Assembly: GCF_041146795.1 (NCBI RefSeq)
Contig: NC_135169.1
Location: 15,662,352 to 15,726,351, forward strand
Direction: 5' to 3'
Origin: Maylandia zebra
Taxonomy: Eukaryota; Chordata; Actinopteri; Cichliformes; Cichlidae
DNA: 64,000 bases
Shown: positions 47,821 to 57,605 of the stretch, in pieces
Layout of the letters: each line of letters starts with the position of its first letter
Position numbering within the stretch: position 1 is the first letter of the stretch
The notes under the pieces: model-generated
The model's database searches: none
Seen by the model: the letters and a program-made list of their open reading frames with translations, nothing else
What the model was told of the DNA's origin: nothing
Position numbers and translations under genes: made by a program

Positions 47821-48268
47821 AGTGGGGGCTCGTCCGGGATATTTGAAAAGGGAGTTCTGTGTTCGATTTGGTTTTTTGATTATCTCGCTTTGTCACCTTT
47901 TAGAGATTCATAACTTCCCAGTTAAGGTAGGTGAGTGCCCAGCTGAGCTTTTTAAGTTCCTCCTTCGGGCACTCTTTTGTTATTTTGCCTTTGTTGTGTT
48001 TGGAGTAATCCTGGGTGGGGATTAATTCTCTGTCGGGGGTAGGCAATTCAGGGCTCCGGTCGCTGAAGTTCTGCCTTTAAAGTTGCCTCGAGCCCAGCAC
48101 GCTCCGGAAGATAGGTAGGGCAAGGTTGTCGTGTTTAGGAACTGGGTAAGTTGTTTTTGTTAAGGTGGGTGTGGCGAGAGGTAAGTTGGTCAGCCAAAGT
48201 AAATTGTGTAGTTGTCTGTTAATTGTCTTAATTAGGTTGTGTTTTCCTAACCCTTCACCATCCCCAAA

Positions 48269-49030
48269 ATGGTTGACACAGCTGCTAGTGTACAGGTGTC
48301 TAGAGGCTCGTTTGTGAGCAATAACATTCACCTGGTTCCAGACTTCTGTGAATCCGGTGTTCACAGCTTTTTCAGTGTGTTCGAACGCCTGGCAACTGCA
48401 CTGCAGTGGCCTCAAGATGTGTGGGGGGTGATGTTGCTGTGTCGGTTGACAGGTAAGGCTCAAGAAGCGTGTTCTGGTCTGTCTAGGCAGGACGGCCTGG
48501 TTTATGGAAAGATCAAAAGTGCCGTCCTCCAAGCCTATGAACTGGTACCTGAGGCCTATAGGCAGCATTTTCGCGGGTTGGAGTTGGCGCAGGGACAGTC
48601 CTATCTTGACTTCGCCAGGGAGAAGGCGAGGCTCTTTGATAGGTGGTGTGCGGCAAGCCAGGTTAATGATGTGGGGTCCATACGTGAGCTTATGCTGGTG
48701 GAGGATTTTAAAAACTCTGTTCCGAAGACGGTGGCCCTTTATTTAAGTGAACAGAGGGCTACAACTCTAGAGCAAGCCGCCACCCTGGCAGATGAGTTTA
48801 CGCTGACTCATACAGCAAGTGCGGTAGGACAGGATATCCCTCTGCACTATAGCGCAGCCTGGACAGGTAAGAATGGGCCAGCTAAGAAGGAAAACTCAGT
48901 TATGGTGTTAAGACCTAGGCCCAAACTGTGTTTTTTTCTGTCACAAGCCTGGCCATGTGGTTGCCAATTGTGTCAGACTGGCACTCAAACAGAAAGCCCA
49001 CTCAACACGAGAGGGGCCTGTTTTGAGTAA
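48269..49030 (+). CDS. Gag-like protein of nested LTR element (SCAN/retroviral-capsid-like)
   Basis: 253 codons. The region around residues 35-150 (a WPQDVWGVMLLCRLTGKAQE segment, then YELVPEAYRQHFRG and YLDFAREKARLFDRWC) resembles the capsid C-terminal/SCAN-like fold of vertebrate Gypsy-type Gag proteins. A zinc knuckle would be expected after PRPKLCFFLSQ. The reading there is disturbed: a CFFCHKPGH-like arrangement is broken by a frame shift near 48930, and the gag-like text continues in another frame to about 49403. No protease or RT follows. Confidence 0.7.
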   Translation: MVDTAASVQVSRGSFVSNNIHLVPDFCESGVHSFFSVFERLATALQWPQDVWGVMLLCRLTGKAQEACSGLSRQDGLVYGKIKSAVLQAYELVPEAYRQHFRGLELAQGQSYLDFAREKARLFDRWCAASQVNDVGSIRELMLVEDFKNSVPKTVALYLSEQRATTLEQAATLADEFTLTHTASAVGQDIPLHYSAAWTGKNGPAKKENSVMVLRPRPKLCFFLSQAWPCGCQLCQTGTQTESPLNTRGACFE

Positions 49031-49471
49031 AGTCAGTCGTGGCTCTCAAACTGACAAGCCTGCCAGGCCTACTGATAGGCTAAACCTGGAGCACAGTTGC
49101 TCGGTAGCACCCCGTAATCAGTGTATGAGGCCAACTAACCCTGAGCTGCCGCTGGTTGACCCATGTTCAAAACCACCCTTCAGACCTGCACCCCTTGCTA
49201 ACAATCATGTTTGTGTTTCAGTGAAGCCTGCTAGCTGCCTGCTGGGTTCTCCACACGCGATGGTTCGAAGCCCCGGCTATCCCATGGGACACTGTTTTGA
49301 GGGTCTGGGGCCACTCTCTGGTAATGTGGTGAACCCACTGAGATGGGATTGGCAGCTCCCGCAGGCCATGCCTAACTGTTGGAAAGCCTGCATTTCGTCC
49401 TGACACGGCTATGGACTCACTTTTGGTTACTGTGATTTGACAAACCATGGGTTTGCATTTATGGGAGGGGG

Positions 49472-49943
49472 TGTTACGGCCCTAGCCTCTCTCTCTCTCT
49501 CTCTCTCTCCTGAGGGTGCCTGTGTGGGCGTGTCCCACTACCTCCCCTGCCTGAGATGCCACCTTTCCCTCCTGTACAGCTGACTCCCATCAGCAATTAA
49601 GGGTATTTAAGCCCAGAGCAGGGTGAGCTCTGGGCCAGAGTGCCATTTGTGTGGGTACAGCTAGTGAGCTGAGTGTTTTGCGGTGTTTCCGGCTAGTGAG
49701 CTGTGTGTTTTGTGGTTTTCAGCTAGTGAGCTGTGTTTTCCTTTTGACATTTTGCATTACTGACCAACGCCTGAGTTTTGTTTGTGTTACTTTTATGGTG
49801 ATAGCAGCTTGTCCGTCTCTTTTAGTTTAATTACTTCAATAAAACTGTTTTATTTAACTGTTTCGCCTCTTGACTCCTTTTTCTGACCCGGTCACTTTTG
49901 TTACTTCCCCCTCCCCGCCTAGACCCCCCAGGGGAACGTAACA
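49472..49943 (+). repeat. 3' LTR of nested LTR element
   Basis: A near-copy of the 5' LTR, 12 bp shorter because the CT run is shorter; few substitutions (for example G/A at 47683 versus 49806). Confidence 0.88.
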
Positions 49944-49948
49944 TACGG

Positions 49949-50815
49949 GAACTGCTCTGCCTCGGACCGGAAGGCGTTGCAGAAGGTCGTGAAAACTGCC
50001 CAGCGCATCGCCGGAGCACCACTTCCTGCCATAAAAGACATCTACAGGAAGCGGTGTCTGAAAAGGGCTGGGAAAATCATCAAAGACCCCAGTCACCCAT
50101 CACATGGACTCTTCACCCTCCTGCCCTCTGGGAGGCGCTACAGGAGCCTCCGGACTAAGACCACCAGGTACCGGAACAGCTTCTTCCCCACAGCTGTCAG
50201 ACTCCTGAACTCTGCCTCCTGACATCTGACCCACGTTAAACTCATGGACTGAACATACACACACCCACAATGGACAACTGTACCCTCAAACACACAATAA
50301 TAACATGGAGTGAACCACCACTCACAACCACTAGCACTTTATATAGCCTCTGTAGAAACTATCTACACCCTCACTTATCTTAACTGCACTACTGTATAGC
50401 TCTGTGTAAATAATCATTCTGTACATTCGATAATCTTTAATCCTACAACTGTTTACAACTTGCATAGTTCCCATTTCTGTATAGCTGTATATCTCAGATT
50501 TCTGTAAAGTTATTTATTTCATATTCTGTATAGTTTTTCATATTTATATCCTGTTCATAGCCTGTACATAGCTTGTACTCACTACAGCCTGTACATACTT
50601 AGTTATAGAATATTCACAACATACTTCATACCGTGTACATTATAACATACCATAATAGACCCATTTCTGTAATATACTTACATATCTATACTATTGCTAA
50701 TATATATTGTAATATACCTATATCACTAAAGCACTTCTGGATGGATGCAAACTGCATTTCGTTGCCCTGTACCTGTGCATATGCAATGACAATAAAGTTG
50801 AATTCTATTCTATTC
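49949..50815 (+). mobile_element. LINE, 3' part after nested insertion
   Basis: Resumes the RT C-terminus (RKALQKVVKTAQRIAG, LFTLLPSGRRYRS, SFFPTAVRLLNSAS, stop 50220-50222). An AT-rich 3' UTR follows, with the tail GACAATAAAGTTGAATTCTA and ATTCT repeats. Confidence 0.82.
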
Positions 50816-51240
50816 TAAAATTTGTATTTCTGATCTCAATACATGATAAAAAACATTACTTTAATTTAGTGTAACTTTTGAACATTTATTTCCATCTTTG
50901 TCACTGAGTGAACTCCATGGTGATGCTCTAGGATAAGAGAAACAGATGCCACTGGCCTAAAAAATGATCCAAGAAATAGAGGTTGCTTTTGTGTTGGGAT
51001 GGTAATAAAATAAAAGTATTGATGAAAATATTTAATGTCTTTATCATTTTACAAAACAAGAGAAAGTTAATGAGATAAAATTTGAGGGGATAAAATTTGT
51101 ATTGAGGTCTTAGTAACACTACAGGTCTCCCATCAAAATTGAAAACAACTTTGCAGATGTGCAAAAATACTGAGATTTAAAATGCGAAACGTAAAGCTCC
51201 TGGACCTTTTAGGTACTGTTCCTTTTTAATGACACTGGAT
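50816..51240. other. Receptor-unit upstream flank, noncoding
   Basis: Continues the flank of gene 4 after the LINE; it matches blocks at 17.58, 18.24 and 31.86 kb. Confidence 0.4.
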
Positions 51241-51247
51241 TTAATCA

Positions 51248-51755
51248 ATGGCAACCAGCAGACTCCCTTGTCTGCAGAGTCCAAGGAAAATAAAATGGCC
51301 TCCCTATGGTTTGTACCAATTTGTCTCACTTCCGTTGTTTGGAGTCACAACCACCTTCCAGTGCCTCATGGACAGGATACGTCCACATGCAACATATGCT
51401 GATGACCACCTGGACAACATTATTATCTACAGCAACACATGGGCAGAGCATGTGCAGCAAGTGGCCGTCGACCTGGAATCCTTGATGCAGGTGGGGCTCA
51501 CGGCCAACCCAAAGAAGTGTGCGGTTGGATGGATGGACAAAACAGCAGCCATCGCATCTTGCCCACACCCACACAAACAAACAAAAACATCAACAACAAC
51601 AAAACCGAACAAAAAACAAAAAGGTTTTTGGAGTTGGTTTTTACTACTCCTTGTTGGTGCCTGTGCAGAAAGGGTGCCCCAGATCTGGTCCAGTGGATGG
51701 TGCAGTACCCGGGAGCATTCGTGAAGGAGGCGAAGACTCTCTGTGGGTAGCCTGA
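51248..51755 (+). mobile_element. Ty3/Gypsy RT fragment (decayed)
   Basis: GLYQFV, TTFQCLMDRIRPHATYADDH, LDNIIIYSNTW, LTANPKKCAVG, then DKTAAIASCP and GCPRSGPV-like text, follow the order of Gypsy RT to RNase H. It is orthologous to 18660-19372, where a SINE splits it, so the fragment was present before the receptor units duplicated. Confidence 0.65.
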
Positions 51756-51884
51756 ATATTTATGGATGGTATTTTATTGCTGTTAAGAGTATTAAACTAT
51801 AAAATCAGCTGTATCTGAATAGTCAGATGTATTCATCTATTAAAATAATTTAAAATCCCCAAATATTGTTTCCTTGTTGTAAAC

Positions 51885-51975
51885 ATACAAGTGATAGAGT
51901 TGATGCTGTTGCTTCTGTTCCCTTCTTCAGTCTAATACCAGTACTCTCCACTCTCAACTGTATAAATATTCTTGA
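51885..51975 (-). pseudogene. Fossil Ig domain 1 exon of a receptor unit
   Basis: The minus strand matches the 3' half of the Ig 1 exon (GAGTACTGGTATTAGACTGA; compare GAGTACTGGTATGAGACTGA), then decayed text to a lost donor. It has an in-frame TAG. Confidence 0.6.
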
Positions 51976-51979
51976 AGAT

Positions 51980-53317
51980 CAGCCACAAGAGGCATTCTCA
52001 CCAGTGGCATAAGCTGGGCTGCTGCCTAGATCAGGGTAACAATTTCGCCTAGGAGATGCAAAAACATCTCCTCGTGATGGACCAGCAGCGCCTCCTGTGC
52101 TGCCAGGGCTCACTGGGTCGGGTCCTGGTCTTGGTCTGCTGAGTCCATATTCTGGCTGGAATGTTCTGTCATGGCTAACGGCTAACTAAAAATCACATTC
52201 TAACAGACAGCTGGTGCTTAGAATACAGTTGAATAACTATTAAAAAACAGATGATATTTAGATGATAGTTCAGTCTAACACATGTGCCAGTGAACCATTA
52301 AATGTCTGTGAAACTATGCAGTTATGAAACGTAGCTTTAACCTCAGCCAAACCGATTTGCTCAGTTGTAAATAAAACAGCGAAGTAAACGTGACCCGACA
52401 GACAGAACCTGAGTGAATGAAGTCCAGCGTTTAACCACTGAGAGCTAAAACTCAGCTGAGGTTTCAAAGCTGTGTGCCGGTGATTGGACATCAGCCGCTG
52501 ATGAAGCTGTTCGCCTATAAAGTGCTCTGTAAGGAAACAAGCTCCAGCAGCTCTGCGCTCAGGGAAAATACTATATTTACTTATCTTGTGCAGAAAAATG
52601 CGCTGACATTGCGTTATATCGAGCACCGGCTGCCCGGTTAAACTGTGACTATCACCAGGAAACGTAGGCGTGTTTCTTGAATTAGCAGCAGGTGTTAGAC
52701 AGCTGACAGATGAGGAGGATGCAGCATGCAGGTAAACTGAGGGTCTGTTGAGCTGATTGCTGGTTTCGTGAGAAAAATGTCAGCTCGTTCTTTATGTTAC
52801 AGAAGCACAGAGACACAAGACCAGGCGGAAAGAGACGATCGTTCGGTGAAAATGAGAATCTGCGAATGCAACATGTGGAACACGGAGAGTGGAATATGTA
52901 AACAAACCGGTTAATGTACCCCCTCGGTGCACTCTGCATGCTGACTGTCAGCAGAGATAGTGAAATCTCTGAAAACATCTGAGCACTTTTGCAAACATGT
53001 TCTATGTTGACAACCTGACCAGACATACGTCGCGACATTCGCGGCTAAAACACTGTTAAAAGTGTAGTTGGTGACAGAAAAACGGGGTATTTTAAAACTA
53101 CACCACCACCATTGCCTGTGATTTGATCTGCATTCTGGGATACCTGGCTGCCCCAAGTCTACACAAGCAATCGATTATCTAGGATCGACCTGTTTTGACT
53201 TACTTTGCACGGCAACCAATCAAATGTTAGAGAAGCTGCATGGGCAGCGTTAACCCCGCCCCCTGAGTTTGATGGGTGAGGCTGACAGATAAAATTATTT
53301 CATGATGAGAGCCAGGC
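51980..53317. other. Noncoding DNA, nothing recognised
   Basis: More GC-rich than its surroundings in places and may be an unknown repeat, but I cannot support a gene or family. Confidence 0.3.
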
Positions 53318-53493
53318 GCCAGGACTGCCAAAATGAAATAAATAAATCATTAAATAATTAATTGTGTCAATAATTAATTAAAATGTGAACTACATACATA
53401 ATTAAATGTGTCAATAATTTAATTACATGTGTCATAACTATTTATTTAATTAATTATTGCCACATTTAATTAATTCATTATGGCAGTCCTGGC
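53318..53493. mobile_element. MITE with 13-bp terminal inverted repeats
   Basis: GCCAGGACTGCCA at 53318-53330 and its exact complement at 53481-53493 bound a 176-bp AT-rich, largely self-complementary interior of TTAATTAA-type repeats. No coding capacity. Confidence 0.7.
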
Positions 53494-54400
53494 ACTCCAT
53501 ACTGGCGTTCCATACAACGGAGGCCCAATATCAGACAGAATTCCACTCTGTAGTGTGCAATCATAATGAAGCGGTTGGTTTTATTTTGTGGATTCAAGCT
53601 GCTCTTCATATTTTTGGCCACCAGATGTCACCAGAGAGGACTGTGTTGAAAAGCTTCGAGTAATGAACCGTTTTTCAATACAAGCTTCAGTGCTTCAGAA
53701 AGCTTCATTTGGCCATCACTACTATCTACATAAACAATTTACTCAAACTTAAACATTCATTTTAATATCAATATAATTTTTTAAACTTAAATGCAGTAAC
53801 TATTTCCCAAAGCATAAATACATTTCCACAATTGAGCTTCCATAGATCCCAAACATATAAGCAGCAAATACAAGTCCAAGCGTTTACCGATAGCCCGTCT
53901 AGCTCAAAGTCTTCCTCACAGTGGCAAGTGGATTGTGCTTCATTTGCTGTCCTCTCAGTATGTCGCACCCAGGTCAAATGACTGCTGCATGCATTTTATG
54001 GTCTACTAGGCACGCCAGCCCTTGATTGCTCTAATTCAGCTCACCTGGCAGAGCGGCGCGCACCAGGCTGCGCTTAGTTGTAGATTGCACACAAGGTCTA
54101 ATCAGCGGCCACGTGCAAGCAGCAGCACAGAGCAGGTAGTGGGCAGGAGGAGGAAGAGAGGAGTAACAGCCACACCTACTAGGTCAGCGCGACAAGTTTA
54201 GTTTTTTTAGTTTAGTTATCCAAAACAACGATTGTGTTGTCAGGATCTGCTTTTAAATTAAACATAGAAATGTCTGGTTACGATGGATGTAAGGGTGGGT
54301 GGTGGGTAGGGGCCAACAGCATCCGCTCCCTTACACCTGACACATGGAAGCGCTGTGTGGTTCTAGAGGGAAGAACTAAATGCAGACTAAATGTAAATAG
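53494..54400. other. Noncoding DNA, unknown repeats likely
   Basis: Contains text typical of dispersed nonautonomous repeats (GCTTCAGTGCTTCAGAAAGC near 53685), but I cannot define ends or family. No gene seen. Confidence 0.3.
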
Positions 54401-54780
54401 CAGCTTGCTGAAGCACAAAACTCAGCCATCAACTGATAGAAACTAAGAACACTAATACTAGGAGAGAGCACACAGCCTGGGTTCGGACAGATCACAATGC
54501 GTCGATGAACAAAGGAAAACTGAAAACTTAAATGCACAAATGAGCTCAGGGATGAGAGAAAACACCTGAACACAGCTGAATGGAATGATGGATAAATAAA
54601 ACAGGAAACCCAGACTGACTACAACACAAGAGCTTGACACGGACAAAAAAGTAAACAGACTTCATATGGAGACACACAAACATGCATAGACTAAATACAA
54701 GAAATTGAAAAAGGAGGAAGGGAACACAGAATAAAAGAAAATCAATTAAACACACATAAGTGTCATGGTCTGGGTGTGTG
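54400..54780 (-). repeat. Dispersed LTR-like repeat (family P), copy 5
   Basis: The minus strand resembles the other copies in text and composition. Ends are uncertain. Confidence 0.3.
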
Positions 54781-55334
54781 GCTGTAAAATTCCATTGAAG
54801 GTCTGGACCTCCCTGGTATCCACGCATGGGCAGGGCCTACAGCCTCCCTCACCTGAAGCTGATTGAGGCAATCAGGTTGGAGATTTAAGCTTCAGACTTT
54901 TTTTGGAAGGAATCTCAGGAGAAAGATCTGTCATTTAAAAAAAGATTTTGTTTGCATTGGCAGTTGAAATTATAAGTTTACACAGTGCTGGTGACCTCTG
55001 TGTGAATCGGCAGCATGCTTCATAAAAAGGACAACGCTCAAGTGCGCTGCACAACATTATATAGTGAGACAAAAGCATAGATTATAGCAACTATCCTCCT
55101 ACTGCACGGATGTGGCAGTCTTGGTGTCTGCTGCGAAGCATCCTCATATTTCCATGACCTCGTCTGGTGTCTTCGTCTTTCTCTGTAAGAGACAGAAAAG
55201 GAAAACACCTCTCTGCCTAGCCTTGATAATTGAATACTATTATCCATTTTTCTTCTAGTGATTCAAAGTTGGTTTAGAATATCATGTTTGGGACTCTCTG
55301 ACCCAGAGACTTATTCTAACCATTATCCATGTGT

Positions 55335-55762
55335 GTAAGCGTCTTTGCAATCGAGAATATGTGGCAAGATCTGAAAGCTGCTGTTCACAAACGCTGTCCA
55401 TCTAATCTGACTGAGCTGGAGCTGTTTTGCAAAGAAGAATGGGCAAGAATTTCAGTCTCTAGATGTGCAAAGCTAGTAGAGACATACCCTAAAAGACTGG
55501 CAGCTGCAATTGCAGCAAAAGGTGGCTCTATAAAGTATTTACTCAGGGGGCTGAATAATTACGCACACCCCACTTTGCAGTTATTTATTTGTAAAAAGTG
55601 TTTGGAATCATGTATGATTTCCGTTCCACTTCTCACGTGTACACCACTTTTGTATTGGTCTTTCACGTGGAATTCCAATAAAATTGATTCATGTTTGTGG
55701 CTGTAATATGACACAATGTGGAAAAATTCAAGGGGACCAAATACTTTTGCAAGCCACTGTAC
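55335..55762 (+). mobile_element. Tc1-like transposon, 3' end
   Basis: The translation ENMWQDLKAAVHKRCPSN, FCKEEWARI and RCAKLVETYPKRLAAAI is the C-terminus of a Tc1 transposase, including the E of its catalytic DDE region context. It is followed by the terminal repeat text CCAAATACTTTTGCAAGCCA. The 5' part is missing. Confidence 0.7.
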
Positions 55763-55998
55763 ATGTAGAAAATATAGAAAACAAAGCACCGAACGTGAAG
55801 AGCAGAAAACCACTGCATCAAAGCACACCGCCATCTTTGATTTAATGACAGTTACAATTACATAATGTTGAACATGAGTTAGTTGTTGTAGCTCCAACTT
55901 TCGCATAGTGAAGTAGACCCAAAAGCAGCAGCAGAGCCACCATCATCTTGATGAACACAGTCTGCAAGATGAGGTAAACATTATGGTAGGGCTGTGGT

Positions 55999-56967
55999 CA
56001 GTGTTGGGAAGGTTACTTTTAAAATGTATTCCGTTACAGAATACAGAATACATGCCCCAAAATGTATTCTGTTACGTATTCCGTTACGTTACTCAATGAC
56101 AGTAACGTATTCTGAATACTTTGGATTACTTAATATATTATCATGCTTTTTACAACAATGTGAATGTACTATTGCTGTGTGATTTATTACTATTGCTGAA
56201 GGTCCGCGACTCCTCTGACTAATACGGCGGGGTCCCTGTTGGTTCATACCCGAAAAATAGCTTTACCTTGTTGAGTGGGTCAATTTTTCTTGCGAGAGAC
56301 AGAGAGAGGCGTTGAAAGGCTGCTCCAACGGAACTTATTGTTTCGGAGGAAAACACGAACACGGTGTACAGTCGAGTCTTAATAGCTTACTTACAACTGG
56401 GCTCGTCAGGCACTCTTCTTGGCTGAAGTGGTTATTATTATATTTACATGCTTCCAGCTCCCGTTTTTCCTCGACGACAGCTCGTACCTTTCCACTCCCC
56501 TTTTTCTCCCTCCTGGCGCTCACAGACCCATAACGTGTATGGCAGTCCATTCTCCCTGCAGCACGGACTACACTGCCCATGATGCTACATTCTTTAGAGC
56601 TATGCTTGTAGCATTCTGCCTGTTAGCTTAGCACAACAACAACAACAACAACGAAAAGGCGCTCTCTCACCCAGGAAACACACAGTCGCAGAGAGAGAGA
56701 GAGAGCGAGCGTCGCCCTGTAACCATGGCAACCGTAACGCTGCTGCCTGGAACTACAGAACTTAGCTGTCAAACAAAACCCAAACAGTCCTGACCCGCGA
56801 CAATATGAAACAGGAAAGTACCGCAGTGTAATCCATTTATTTCAACAAAGTAACTGTATTCTGAATACCACCTTTTTAAACGGTAACTGTAACGGAATAC
56901 AGTTACTCATATTTTGTATTCTAAATACGTAACGGCGGTACATGTATTCCGTTACTCCCCAACACTG
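55999..56967. mobile_element. hAT-type nonautonomous transposon, complete
   Basis: A 969-bp element with terminal CAGTGTTGGG and CCAACACTG inverted repeats. Longer subterminal repeats are rich in TATTCCGTTAC-type motifs on both sides. It is bounded by an exact 8-bp target duplication GCTGTGGT (55991-55998 and 56968-56975), diagnostic of hAT elements. The interior has CAA and GA microsatellites and no transposase frame. Confidence 0.88.
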
Positions 56968-57039
56968 GCTGTGGTGAATCTGAAAAACACAAAAATAACC
57001 AAAGTAAGTACAAAAATGTAGTTTTTAAAAGATGATTAG

Positions 57040-57310
57040 ATTATTAATGGAAATATCCAAACCTACCTGGCCCTATGCAAAAAAGAAATTGGCCCACTTT
57101 TTTTTGCAAAATTCTTTAAGCGGCATCTTTTTTTTTTTTTTTTTTTTGCCACACTGGAGGGGTTTCAAGCATAAATGGCTTGTTTAACATTATGTCAAGC
57201 ATTTCAAACAGATTTAGGTCCAGAGTTTGACTAGACCACTACAAAATCTTTATTTTGATGTCAATGACTTTGTTGCTTTGAGTGTCCTACTTTTTTCCCC
57301 CTTGTCTATT
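57040..57310 (-). repeat. Tc1/MITE-like repeat fragment
   Basis: CCAAACCTACCTGGCCCTAT and later TTTGACTAGACCACTACAAA are text of a teleost DNA-transposon family. A relative starts at about 63262. Family not certain. Confidence 0.4.
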
Positions 57311-57605
57311 ATTGCTTGTTGAGATCGTATAGCGTATTTCACTTCATCAGATGAGTTCTATTTAAGTGAGTCACCAGGTCTAACTGCAATGAGGGATGGG
57401 TGCGTCATGTAAACGCAAATCCTGTTTAAATTTAATGAATCATTTGTTGTAAAGTTTTGTTTGTACAACACTGTGTTTTATCTTTTACTAGACCATATTT
57501 CAGTTAGAGACAAGCTTGTTAGGCTCACCCAGAAGGTGATGCGTCTGTTTGGGGAAAAAAATGTAATGCAACAGTTTTAGATTAGTGGTTGACGGGTTGA
57601 CTAGG

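Larger units (their letters stand above)
47337..49943 (+). mobile_element. Gag-only Ty3/Gypsy-type LTR retrotransposon nested in LINE
   Basis: LTRs at 47337-47820 (484 bp) and 49472-49943 (472 bp) start TGTTACGGCC and end GAACGTAACA. They differ mainly in CT-repeat length. The target duplication is TACGG (47332-47336, 49944-49948). The primer site TGGGGGCTCGTCCGGGAT (47823-47840) is the tRNA-Pro type. A purine tract (about 49461-49471) precedes the 3' LTR. The 1.65-kb interior has one gag-like frame and no pol, so it must move with enzymes from a partner element. Confidence 0.9.
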
